Part shown: piece by piece, positions 18,861 through 27,751 of the stretch
Numbering within the stretch: the stretch's first letter is position 1
Layout: each line of letters begins with the position of its first letter
Origin: Planctomycetia bacterium
Lineage (GTDB): Bacteria > Planctomycetota > Planctomycetia > Pirellulales > UBA1268
Assembly: GCA_009924545.1 (NCBI GenBank)
Contig: RFRL01000015.1
Span: 1 to 33,601, forward strand
Reading direction: 5' to 3'
DNA: 33,601 nt
Notes under the pieces: generated by a model
What the model was told of the DNA's origin: nothing
The model's input: the letters and a program-made list of their open reading frames with translations, nothing else
Database searches by the model: none
Program-made: the position numbers and the translations under genes

Positions 18861-20444
18861 ATGCTCGCCAAATTGCACACGTTTTCCCTGCTCGGCATCG
18901 ATGCGGTGCCGGTCGACGTGGAGGTCGACGTTTCGGCCGGGGCCCTTCCCGCCACGGTGCTGGTGGGGCTTCCCGATGCCGCAATCCGGGAGAGCACCCA
19001 CCGCGTCGCCCGGGCGATGGTCAATTGCGGCTTTCACAGGCCCACCGAGCGGATCGTGGTGAACCTCGCCCCGGCGGAGTTGCCCAAGCAGGCCGCCACG
19101 TTCGATCTGCCGATCACGCTGGGCATCCTCGCTGGCAGCGGGCAATTCTCCGCCGAGCGGTTCCGTGACTACGCGGTGGTGGGAGAACTGTCGCTCGAAG
19201 GCCAGACCCGCCCGGCGCGCGGCGCCCTGTCGATGGCGATCTCAACGGCACGGCAGCGCAACCTGCGCGGCGTGGTCGTGCCCGCCGCCAGTGCCACCGA
19301 GGCGGCGGTGGTGGAGGACGTCGAGGTGATTCCGGTGTCGTCGCTGACCGAGGCGGTGCGCTTCTTCGCCGGGGATCTCGACATCCCGCGGACGCCGTCG
19401 CGGGTCGACGAATACTTCGATCGCTTCGCCGCCTACGACATCGACTTCTCCGACGTCCGCGGCCAGGAGGCGGCCAAGCGGGCGATCTGCGTCGCCGCCG
19501 CGGGCGGCCACAACATCGCCATGCTCGGCCCGCCGGGGGGCGGCAAGACGATGCTCGCCAAGCGGATCCCCACGATCCTCCCACCGCTCTCGGCCGCCGA
19601 ATCGATCGAGACCAGCCGGATCTACAGCGCGCTGGGGCTGCTGGCCCCGGGGCAGCCGCTCATCGTCACCCGTCCGTTCCGGGCCCCCCACCACACGATT
19701 TCCGAAGCGGGGCTCGTCGGTGGCCGCTCGGTGCCCATGCCGGGGGAGATCAGCCTCGCGCACAACGGCGTCCTGTTCCTCGACGAGCTCCCCGAGTTCA
19801 ACCGGCGCACGCTGGAGGTGCTGCGGCAACCGCTCGAGGAGGCCGCGGTGACGATCAGCCGGGCCCGCTCCACGACGCGCTTCCCCGCCGACTTCATCCT
19901 CGTGGCCGCCTTCAATCCCTGCCCGTGCGGCTACCGCGGCGATCCGCGGCGCGAGTGCCAGTGCACCACGCCCCAGGTCGAGCGATACATGGGGCGCATT
20001 TCCGGGCCACTCCTCGACCGGATCGACATCCATCTCGAGGTTCCGGCGGTGCCCTTTCGCGAGTTGTCGAGCAGCCGCGCGGGAACGACGTCGAGCCAGT
20101 TGCGTGAGGCGGTGCTCGCCGCCCGGGCCCGGCAGGCGGAGCGGTTCCGCGGTCTGCCCACGCGGTCGAACGCCCGGATGACGGCCCGGCAGATCCGCGA
20201 GCTCTGCCCCCTCGACCCGGCTGCAGTCGAGTTGCTGCGGGGGGCCGTGACAGACCTGGGGCTCTCCGCGAGGGCCCACGACAAGATTCTCCGTGTCGCG
20301 CGGACGATCGCCGATCTCGACAATGGCGATTCCGGCGACCTGAAGCAGGGAAACCTGAAGCAGGGTGGCGCGGAGCGCATCACCTGCGCCCACTTGAGCG
20401 AGGCCATCAACTACCGGATCCTCGATCGGAAGCTGTGGACGTGA
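18861..20444 (+). CDS. comM: YifB/ComM-family Mg-chelatase-like AAA ATPase
   Basis: MLAKLHTFSLLGIDAVPVDVEVDVSAGALPATVLVGLPDAAIRES...; Walker A GPPGGGKTMLAKRIPTILPPL; FNPCPCGYRGDPRRECQCTTPQVERYMGRISGPLLDRIDIHLEV. Confidence 0.95.
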   Translation: MLAKLHTFSLLGIDAVPVDVEVDVSAGALPATVLVGLPDAAIRESTHRVARAMVNCGFHRPTERIVVNLAPAELPKQAATFDLPITLGILAGSGQFSAERFRDYAVVGELSLEGQTRPARGALSMAISTARQRNLRGVVVPAASATEAAVVEDVEVIPVSSLTEAVRFFAGDLDIPRTPSRVDEYFDRFAAYDIDFSDVRGQEAAKRAICVAAAGGHNIAMLGPPGGGKTMLAKRIPTILPPLSAAESIETSRIYSALGLLAPGQPLIVTRPFRAPHHTISEAGLVGGRSVPMPGEISLAHNGVLFLDELPEFNRRTLEVLRQPLEEAAVTISRARSTTRFPADFILVAAFNPCPCGYRGDPRRECQCTTPQVERYMGRISGPLLDRIDIHLEVPAVPFRELSSSRAGTTSSQLREAVLAARARQAERFRGLPTRSNARMTARQIRELCPLDPAAVELLRGAVTDLGLSARAHDKILRVARTIADLDNGDSGDLKQGNLKQGGAERITCAHLSEAINYRILDRKLWT

Positions 20445-20528
20445 ACCCCCGGCTGGGTGGCGGTGGAATCGGTCGCCTCCGGGAAACGGTCTTTTCGGCT
20501 TCGGGTCGGGTGTGGCACGATGCTGGAC

Positions 20529-21327
20529 ATGACCGATGGCATTCCAGTCGAGCGCGGTGTTGCCTGGCGGCAGTCCCGTCACCGAGCGCCGGCCGCGACG
20601 CCCCAGTCGCTCGTCCGTTTGGCTGTCGCGCTGTGCCTCCTGGGGTGCGCCTGCTTGCCGATCGACCTGGCGGTCGCCCGCTGGGTGGCGGCGCGCCGCC
20701 TGCCCGGAGAGGTGGGCCGGCTGCTCGACATCAGCGAAGCCTTCGCCCAGGGCTGGGGTGTGGCCGGCATCACGCTCGACGAGAGGTTGTGGCATCGCCC
20801 TACCGGTCGGCAGCCGGGGGGCGACACGGCCGTTGACCGACCAGGCCGCGGGATACCGGCGTTGGCGTTGACCGGCCTCCGTCCCCGGGAAGCCTGCATG
20901 CGGCTCGTGGCGATGGCGGTGCTCGGCGGTCTGCTGGTCGATGTCGTCAAACTCGTCGTCCGTCGGGTCAGGCCGCGGGCCATCGACCTCCACGCTGCGA
21001 CCGACGCGCTGGCCACCTTCGACACGACGCTGGTGGGAATCCCCCACCCGGGATCGGCCGACCTGCTCAGCTTCCCGTCGGGTCATGCGGCGCGCGGCGG
21101 GGCTGGCGGCGGCGCTGTCGCACCGCTATCCGCGGGGAGCGGTCCTCTTCGTCGCCTTCGCCACCCTCGCGGCGCTGCAGCGCGTCAGTTCATCGGCGCA
21201 CTACCCGAGCGACATCTGCTTCGGGGCGGCTGTGGGATGTGTCGGAGCGGCTCTGCCGCTGTGGCTCGAGCACCTCGCGCCCCGACGACAGGCGAGCGCG
21301 CAGGGACGCCGGGCTGCCGGCATCTGA
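20529..21327 (+). pseudogene. PAP2-family phosphatase, frameshifted between motifs C2 and C3
   Basis: KLVVRRVRPR (Kx6RP) and SFPSGHA in one frame; AGLAAALSHRYPRGAVLFVAFATLAALQRVSSSAHYPSDICFGAAVG in another; break near 21090. Confidence 0.7.
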
Positions 21328-21342
21328 ACGACATCTGAACGA
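21321..21342 (+). repeat. perfect 11-bp tandem direct repeat (CATCTGAACGA x2)
   Basis: catctgaacga catctgaacga; equivalently CTGAACG-N4-CTGAACG. A TATACT hexamer follows at 21364-21369. Confidence 0.7.
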
Positions 21343-21485
21343 CGAACCGGCCGGGGCGGCTGCTATACTTCAAGCCGCGGTCGATCTGAATCGTGCGGCG
21401 GTGATCCGGGCGACGATGGCGACAGAAAGCCTGGCCCGGCTTCTCCGCCACACGCGTTACATCCTCTTTTCACCCGAACCCACCC

Positions 21486-22016
21486 ATGCCAGCCCCCAAA
21501 CGCCCGGCCGCGAAGAAAGCCAGCCGGGCCCGGAAGCCGGCGACACCCTCGGGTGACGTCCCGGTGCCGGAGCATGCCGATGGCGGGGGGAACGACGTCC
21601 GTCCTGGAGGTGCGACGGCGACGGTGGGCTCTGGCGGGGAGAGCATCGGCCGCAGAGTGCTCCTCGTCGACGACGACGAGGAGATCGTGGAGTCGATGCG
21701 GACGCTGCTCGAATCGAAAGGTTACGAGATCTTCGTCGCCCGTGACGGCAACCAGGGGCTTCTGCTGGCCGAGCGGGAGCGTCCCGACCTCATCGTCCTC
21801 GACATGATGATGCCGAAACGGAGCGGCTTTCTCGTGCTCGAACAGCTCCGCCGCAGTCGGCCCGTTCCCGTGAAGGTGGTGATGATCACCGCTAACGAGG
21901 GGAGCCGACACCGCGCCTACGCGGAGATGCTCGGGGTCGACGACTACATCCGCAAGCCGTTTGCCATGGACCGCCTGCTCGCCACCGTGCAACGGCTGCT
22001 GGGCCCGGCTGGCTGA
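21486..22016 (+). CDS. REC-domain-only response regulator with basic N-terminal tail
   Basis: RRVLLVDDDEEIVESMRTLLESKGYEIFVARDGNQGLLLAERERPDLIVLDMMMPKRSGFLVLEQLR...VVMITANEG...DDYIRKPF; tail MPAPKRPAAKKASRARKPATP. Confidence 0.9.
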   Translation: MPAPKRPAAKKASRARKPATPSGDVPVPEHADGGGNDVRPGGATATVGSGGESIGRRVLLVDDDEEIVESMRTLLESKGYEIFVARDGNQGLLLAERERPDLIVLDMMMPKRSGFLVLEQLRRSRPVPVKVVMITANEGSRHRAYAEMLGVDDYIRKPFAMDRLLATVQRLLGPAG

Positions 22017-22239
22017 CGATTGGGGTCCCCACGCGGGGCGCTAACGGCCGGACTCGCCCAGAGCGCCGCGTTGTGGCGTTGCCGAAGTTGGTATCGCGTC
22101 GACAGGGTGGCGCTTCGGGAGGGTGCCAGCAGTTGGTTCGCAGGGGGCTGAAACGCCGTCGCCGAATCATCGGGCAGGACGTTCGGGTGACCGCGAAAAC
22201 CTCGACAAAATGGGCGCTGTGCGTCGGCGCTGGCTGCGA

Positions 22240-22285
22240 TTGACCCACTTCGGGGCCCTTCATACATTCCGCCGGCGAGTATGAA
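22240..22285 (+). promoter_or_regulatory. sigma70-like promoter of dnaG with inverted repeat over the -10
   Basis: TTGACC (22240-22245), 17-nt spacer, TACATT (22263-22268); TTCATAC (22259-22265)/GTATGAA (22279-22285) inverted repeat. Confidence 0.6.
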
Positions 22286-22312
22286 CCGGTCGGGTTTCAG
22301 GGGAGCAGGTCC

Positions 22313-24277
22313 TTGCCGACGCATCCGCTCACAGCTTCCACATCGTCCGCACCGGCCTCCGCGGCGTCCGCACCGGGCTCCGCGGCGTCCGCACCGGCAC
22401 CATCGGGCCAGCCCCGCCACGCGCTCGCGGCGGCGATGCCTGGCGCGGTGATCAATGCCGGAGGAGACGACGCCAAGGAGCGCGTCCGCGAGGCCACCGA
22501 CATCGTCGATCTCGTCGGCTCGTACATGGTCCTCCGGCGGGCCGGCAAGGCGATGGTGGGCCGCTGCCCGTGGCACGACGACTCCCGTCCGAGCCTGTCG
22601 GTCAATCCCGAGCGGCAATCGTTCCGCTGCTGGGTCTGCGACATCGGGGGGGACGTGTTCAGCTTTCTCATGCGGATGGAGCGGATCGAGTTCCGCGAGG
22701 CCCTCGAGCTGTTGGCGCAGCGCGCGGGCATCCCCCTGTCACGCGGCAGCGGGCAGCGTGACGACCTCCGCGCGGCGGTGCGGGCGGCTTTGGAATGGTC
22801 CGCCGGTCGCTTCACCGCCTGCCTCCGCGATGCCCCCGAGGCGGAGGGGGCGCGCCGCTACCTGACCGAGCGGGGCCTCACCCCCGCGACGATCGAGCGC
22901 TTCGGCGTCGGCTACGCGCCGGCGGGCTGGGACTGGCTCCTGCGGCAGGGACCGGCAGCCGGCCACCAAGCCGATGCGCTCGAGCAGGCCGGCCTGATCG
23001 TGCCCCGCCAGGATCGCTCGGGCCATTACGACCGCTTCCGCGACCGGGTCATGTTCCCGATCCGCGATCCCCAGGGGCGGTGCATCGCCTTCGGCGGCCG
23101 CGCCCTCCCCGGCGGTCCGCCCGACGCGGCGAAATACATCAACTCGCCGGAAACGCCCCTGTTTTCCAAGAGCGGCACGCTCTACGGCCTCGACACCGCC
23201 CGGGAGGCGATCACGCGGTCCGGCCGGACGGTCGTGGTCGAAGGCTACATGGACTGCCTCGCCGCCCGCCAGGCGGGGCATGGCGACGTCGTCGCCGTGC
23301 TCGGTACCGCGGTGGGCGAGCGCCACGCGCGACTCCTGCGCCGTTATGCGGAGCGTATCGTGCTCGTGCTCGACGGTGATGCGGCCGGCCGCCGCCGTGC
23401 CGACGAGGTGCTGGACCGTCTCCTCGCCGAGCCGATCGACCTGCGCATCGCCCGGCTGCCCACCGGCACTGATCCGTGCGATCTGGCCATGGCGGGCGGT
23501 CATGCGTCACTGGCCGCGGTGATCGACGCGGCGATCGATCCGATCGACTACCGGATGGACAGCACGCTGGAGCGGCTCGGAGATCGGCCGGCCGACCAGG
23601 CAATCCTCGCTGCGGTCGAGGCCGTGCTCACGCCGCTGGCCCGCGTGTCGCCACGGGCGCCGCTCAGCCCCGCCCAGCGCCGGATCCGGGAAGACCAGGT
23701 GATCGGGCGCTTGTCGCGCCGCTTCGGGTTGGAAACCGCCGGCCTGCGGCGCAGGCTCGAGGAACTACGGCTGGTCAGCCCGCGGGAGGCCTTCTTCGAC
23801 GCCCCGGAAGAGGAACTGGCGGTCGCGGCCCCCCTCGACCCCCTCCCCGCCTGGGATCGCGAGGTGCTCGAGCTCCTCCTCAGCCATCCCGACGCCGCCG
23901 GATTCGTCGCCCAGCTCGCCCCCGACGACCTCGACTCGCCGACGGCCCGTGCCGTCCTCGCCGCTGCCGCCCGCAGTGCGGCCGCCACCGGCCATGTGAG
24001 CCTCCACGGGCTGCTCGACGAACTGGCTGCCGGGCCCTTGCACAGCCTGCTCGTGGCCCTCGACGAGGATGCCGCTGACAGGCCTTTGCCGGTCACGGAA
24101 CGTCTCGTCCACTGGGAGGAGAGCCGCCGCCGGCGCACCGCTCATCGGCTGGCCCAGGCCAGCGTCACCGCCTTGAAATCCTCCACACTCGACCCGGGTG
24201 CGGAGGCGGATCTTCTGGAACGGCTCGTCGCCCATCGGCGCGCCGTTCAGGGCATGACCGAACCCAAGGAGGGGTGA
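22313..24277 (+). CDS. dnaG: DNA primase DnaG (TTG start, or ATG at 22436)
   Basis: ATDIVDLVGSYMVLRRAGKAMVGRCPWHDDSRPSLSVNPERQSFRCWVCDIGGDVFSFLMRMERIEFREALELLAQRAGI; VVEGYMDCLAARQAG; VLVLDGDAAGRRRAD. Confidence 0.95.
   Translation: MPTHPLTASTSSAPASAASAPGSAASAPAPSGQPRHALAAAMPGAVINAGGDDAKERVREATDIVDLVGSYMVLRRAGKAMVGRCPWHDDSRPSLSVNPERQSFRCWVCDIGGDVFSFLMRMERIEFREALELLAQRAGIPLSRGSGQRDDLRAAVRAALEWSAGRFTACLRDAPEAEGARRYLTERGLTPATIERFGVGYAPAGWDWLLRQGPAAGHQADALEQAGLIVPRQDRSGHYDRFRDRVMFPIRDPQGRCIAFGGRALPGGPPDAAKYINSPETPLFSKSGTLYGLDTAREAITRSGRTVVVEGYMDCLAARQAGHGDVVAVLGTAVGERHARLLRRYAERIVLVLDGDAAGRRRADEVLDRLLAEPIDLRIARLPTGTDPCDLAMAGGHASLAAVIDAAIDPIDYRMDSTLERLGDRPADQAILAAVEAVLTPLARVSPRAPLSPAQRRIREDQVIGRLSRRFGLETAGLRRRLEELRLVSPREAFFDAPEEELAVAAPLDPLPAWDREVLELLLSHPDAAGFVAQLAPDDLDSPTARAVLAAAARSAAATGHVSLHGLLDELAAGPLHSLLVALDEDAADRPLPVTERLVHWEESRRRRTAHRLAQASVTALKSSTLDPGAEADLLERLVAHRRAVQGMTEPKEG
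22346..22405 (+). repeat. 21-bp tandem repeat (about 2.8 copies) in the dnaG 5' region
   Basis: tccgcaccggcctccgcggcg / tccgcaccgggctccgcggcg / tccgcaccggcaccatcg; encodes SAPASAA-SAPGSAA-SAPAPSG. Confidence 0.75.
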
Positions 24278-24379
24278 GGGTGCCCGCCTCGTCGCTGCAG
24301 TCGGATCCACGGTGCCTCACGGCCCGTGGATTCCGGGGGGCGGTGCGCGAGTGACGGTAGGATGGAAGGAGGCCCAGAC

Positions 24380-26158
24380 ATGAACCAGCAGCACACGAGC
24401 CCCACCGACCCGATCACCCAGCCGTCCGCCGACGGCCCCGGTGTCGACCCGATTGACACCGCGGTGGTCAAGCCACGCGCCGCCGCCCAGGGCGTCGACG
24501 CCGATCTGGCGACCCTCATCGCCACCGGTCGGCGCCAAGGCTACCTGACCTTCGACCAGGTCAATGCCTACCTTCCCGACGAAGCGGTCGACCCCGAGAA
24601 GATCGACAGCCTGCTGGTGGCGCTGGAGGAAAAGGGGATCGATCTGGTGGATGTGGCCCCGGCACCCGAGGAGGCCGAGGCGGCGCCGGTCGCCGTGCAG
24701 CCCGCGGGCCCCACTCCACGGGCCGCGGCCACCGTGCGTCCGGCGCCCGCGCGTCGTGACGAGGCCACCACCACGGCGCCGTCCAACGCCGGCAACGACC
24801 CGATCCGCATGTACCTGGCGCAGATGGCCGAGATCCCCCTCCTCACCCGGCCGGAGGAGATCGCCCTCGCCAAGCGGATCGAGGTCACGCGGAAGCGCTT
24901 CCGCCGGGCCATCCTCGGCTGCGCGTATTCGCTCCAGACCACGGTCGACACCCTGCGCCGCGTGCATGAAGGGAAGCTCCCCTTCGATCGCACCATCAAA
25001 GTGTCGCTCACCGAACGGCTCACCAAGGAGCAGATCCAGGCCCGGATGCCCCACAACCTCGCCACGCTCGGCCAGCTCATCGAGCGGAGCCGTGCCGACT
25101 TCCGTCTCCTCATCAGCCGGCGGACGCCGGCGGAGGAGGCACGCGTGGCCCGCAATCGATTCCGGCGGGGGCGTGCCAAGTCGCTCACGCTGGTCGAGGA
25201 GTTGTCGCTGCGGACGCGGCGCGTGCAGCCGCTGCTCAAGCTGCTGCGGGGCATGTCGGGGCGGATGGACCGGCTCCAGGAGGGCCTCCGGCAGGACGAG
25301 CTCTCCCGCGACGAACGGGCCGACATGCGGAAGGAGCTCCGCGACCTGATGCTCTCGACCTTGGAAAGCCCGCGGTCGTTACGGAAACGCGTGGTGCTCC
25401 TCGAGCGGCTCCAGGGGGAGTACGAGGCGGCGAAGCGCTCGCTTTCGGCGGCCAACCTCCGCCTCGTCGTGTCGATCGCCAAGAAGTACCGCAACCGTGG
25501 CTTGTCGTTCCTCGATCTCATCCAGGAGGGCAACACCGGCCTGATGCGGGCGGTCGACAAGTACGAGTACCGCCGGGGCTTCAAGTTTTCCACCTATGCC
25601 ACCTGGTGGATCCGGCAGGCGATCACCCGGGCCATCGCCGACCAGGCCCGCACGATCCGCATCCCGGTTCACATGATCGACGTGCTCTCCAAGCTCCGCA
25701 CGGCGGGCAAGAAGCTGCTCCATGAGCTGGGCCGCGATCCGACGGCGGAGGAGATGGCCACCGCGACCGGCATCCCGCTGGAGGAGGCGCGCCGTGTGCT
25801 CGACATGGGGCGGCAGCCGATGAGCCTCGACCGGCCGGTCGGGGAGAGCGAGGACGCCAGCTTCAGCGAGTTCGTCGAGGATGCCGGCGTGCAGAGCCCG
25901 TCCCAAGCAGCCACCTGCGGTCTGCTGCGGGACCGCATCGAGTCGCTGCTCAAGACCCTCACCTACCGTGAGCGGGAGATCATCCGCCTGCGCTATGGCC
26001 TCACCGACGGCTACACCTACACCCTGGAGGAGGTGGGGCGAATCTTCCGCGTCACCCGCGAACGGGTGCGGCAGATCGAAGCCAAGGCGGTGAAGAAGCT
26101 CCAGCATCCGGTGCGTTCGCGCCAGTTGGAGAGCTTCCTCGGCGGTGCCGTGAACTGA
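24380..26158 (+). CDS. rpoD: RNA polymerase primary sigma factor (sigma-70/RpoD type)
   Basis: [137 protein letters not shown] aaggagg upstream. Confidence 0.97.
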   Translation: MNQQHTSPTDPITQPSADGPGVDPIDTAVVKPRAAAQGVDADLATLIATGRRQGYLTFDQVNAYLPDEAVDPEKIDSLLVALEEKGIDLVDVAPAPEEAEAAPVAVQPAGPTPRAAATVRPAPARRDEATTTAPSNAGNDPIRMYLAQMAEIPLLTRPEEIALAKRIEVTRKRFRRAILGCAYSLQTTVDTLRRVHEGKLPFDRTIKVSLTERLTKEQIQARMPHNLATLGQLIERSRADFRLLISRRTPAEEARVARNRFRRGRAKSLTLVEELSLRTRRVQPLLKLLRGMSGRMDRLQEGLRQDELSRDERADMRKELRDLMLSTLESPRSLRKRVVLLERLQGEYEAAKRSLSAANLRLVVSIAKKYRNRGLSFLDLIQEGNTGLMRAVDKYEYRRGFKFSTYATWWIRQAITRAIADQARTIRIPVHMIDVLSKLRTAGKKLLHELGRDPTAEEMATATGIPLEEARRVLDMGRQPMSLDRPVGESEDASFSEFVEDAGVQSPSQAATCGLLRDRIESLLKTLTYREREIIRLRYGLTDGYTYTLEEVGRIFRVTRERVRQIEAKAVKKLQHPVRSRQLESFLGGAVN

Positions 26159-26214
26159 CACCCGGCGCCACGCCGCCTGTCTCCCGGCACGAGCCGCGCA
26201 CCGTGAGCCACCCA

Positions 26215-26252
26215 CCGGCCCCCGTTTGCGGGATTTCCGCAGCGGGGGCCGG
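26215..26252. repeat. two-tier stem-loop downstream of rpoD (terminator or part of element copy 2)
   Basis: CCGGCCCCCG(26215-26224)...CGGGGGCCGG(26243-26252), perfect 10-bp outer stem; inner GCGG/CCGC stem. Confidence 0.75.
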
Positions 26253-26263
26253 CCCGTGGGGAT

Positions 26264-26369
26264 GCCGGAAGCGCGGCTCCCGACAAACGGCTGGCCGCAG
26301 CCAGTCCCACCGGCGGTTGTGCCATGGCCAATGGCCACGGATGGACTTTGCCCACGCGCTGCTAGGATG
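26264..26369. repeat. hairpin-array element, copy 2 (diverged) with conserved box
   Basis: CCGGAAGCGCGGCTCCCG matches hairpin 3 of copy 1; then GGCTG-GCCG-CAGCC; then AATGGCCACGGATGGACTTTGCCCACGCGCTGCTAG. Confidence 0.7.
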
Positions 26370-26406
26370 TCGACCGACAGGAATCCTGCCCACCGCGCGA
26401 CCGACC

Positions 26407-27114
26407 ATGTCCCTGGCCGTCACCGCCGATGCGATCCGCACGCTGCACCGCATGCAGCGTCAACTGACCGACCTGCGCGAGCAACTCGAGGTCGGGCCCC
26501 GGCGTGTGGCCGCGCGGACCAAACTCGTGGAAGCTGCCGAGGCCCGGATGGCGGCCGTCAACGACGAGGTCCGCCGGGCCAAGATGGGTGCCGACCAAAA
26601 GCAACTCCAGCTCAAGTCGGCCGAGGCGAAGATCACCGACCTCGAAGGAAAGCTCAACGCCTGCAAGACCAACCGCGAATACCAGACGCTCCGCGACCAA
26701 ATTGCCGCCGACCGGATGGCGACCAAGGTGCTCGAGGACGAGATCCTCGAGGCCCTCGAACGCGTTGACGCGACCCGGGGACAGGTTCCCAACGTGGAGG
26801 GTGAGTTGGCCACAGCCCGGCGCGGCCTCGCGGATGCGAAAGCGGAAGTCGACGCCAAGGCCGCCAGTCTCGCCGCGGAGGTCGCGCGGATCAGCCGCGA
26901 CCTCGAAGCCGCCGAGCACGAACTTCCGGACGATTCCCGTGACGTCTACCGCCGTGTCGTGAAGAGCAAGGGTGCCGACGGGATGGCCGTGGTCGATGGC
27001 CAGAGCTGCGGAGGCTGCTCCCAGCAGATCACGGGCAACATGGTGGCGGAGCTGTCGATGGGCCGTGTCGTCGCCTGCCGTAGTTGCGGACGCCTGCTCT
27101 ATCTGGCGAAATAA
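26407..27114 (+). CDS. coiled-coil protein with C-terminal zinc ribbon (COG1579-like)
   Basis: Long heptad-rich region, then SCGGCSQQITGNMVAELSMGRVVACRSCGRLLYLAK (CxxC...CxxC). Confidence 0.85.
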   Translation: MSLAVTADAIRTLHRMQRQLTDLREQLEVGPRRVAARTKLVEAAEARMAAVNDEVRRAKMGADQKQLQLKSAEAKITDLEGKLNACKTNREYQTLRDQIAADRMATKVLEDEILEALERVDATRGQVPNVEGELATARRGLADAKAEVDAKAASLAAEVARISRDLEAAEHELPDDSRDVYRRVVKSKGADGMAVVDGQSCGGCSQQITGNMVAELSMGRVVACRSCGRLLYLAK

Positions 27115-27182
27115 GGGGCCCTGCGGCCCGTTTCCCGCGGCTCCCGCGGATTCTCGTTCCCCGTTTCACCGGAATGCCGACG

Positions 27183-27665
27183 ATGTCAGACCGCATCCCC
27201 ATGACCCGCACCGGCTACGAAAAGCTCAAGTCCGAGGTCGATCACCTCGACACGGTGGAGATGCCCCGCCTCACCGCCCGGGTGGCCGCCGCGCGGAGCG
27301 AGGGCGACCTGAGCGAGAACGCGGAGTACCACGGGGCCCGGGAAAGCCAGGGGATGCTCCAGGCGAAGATCAACCTCCTCCGCGACAAACTCGCCCGGGC
27401 GGTGATCGTGGAACGGCCCAAGGAGGCCACCGACGAGGTGGTTTTCGGCGCCACGGTCACGGTGAAGGACCTGAAGTTCGGCGACGAGGAGGAGTTCGTC
27501 CTCGTGGGGGCCGGCGAGGAGGACTACGACGCCGGCAAGATCAACGTCGCCAGCCCCCTCGCCCAGGGTCTGCTCGGCCGCAAGGTCGGCGAGAAGGTCG
27601 AGATCCAGGTGCCCGCGGGGCTGATGCGATTCGAGATCCTCGGCGTCCGCTTCGAGGACGCCTGA
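27183..27665 (+). CDS. greA: transcription elongation factor GreA
   Basis: RIPMTRTGYEKLKSEVDHLDTVEMPRLTARVAAARSEGDLSENAEYHGARESQGMLQAKINLLRDKLARAVIV; C-terminal SPLAQGLLGRKVGEKVEIQVPAG. Confidence 0.96.
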   Translation: MSDRIPMTRTGYEKLKSEVDHLDTVEMPRLTARVAAARSEGDLSENAEYHGARESQGMLQAKINLLRDKLARAVIVERPKEATDEVVFGATVTVKDLKFGDEEEFVLVGAGEEDYDAGKINVASPLAQGLLGRKVGEKVEIQVPAGLMRFEILGVRFEDA

Positions 27666-27751
27666 CGGCACCGTGGGGGCCGGCGAGAGCCGCGGTGCCG
27701 TGCCGCAGCACGACCGGGAAGCGGCCAGCGGCCATCCGCGGAATGCCGGGC

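Noticed and set aside
15811-19062. 1083-aa plus-strand ORF opposite the S46 peptidase
   Set aside because: Antisense artefact in high-GC DNA; the minus strand carries the recognisable peptidase motifs.
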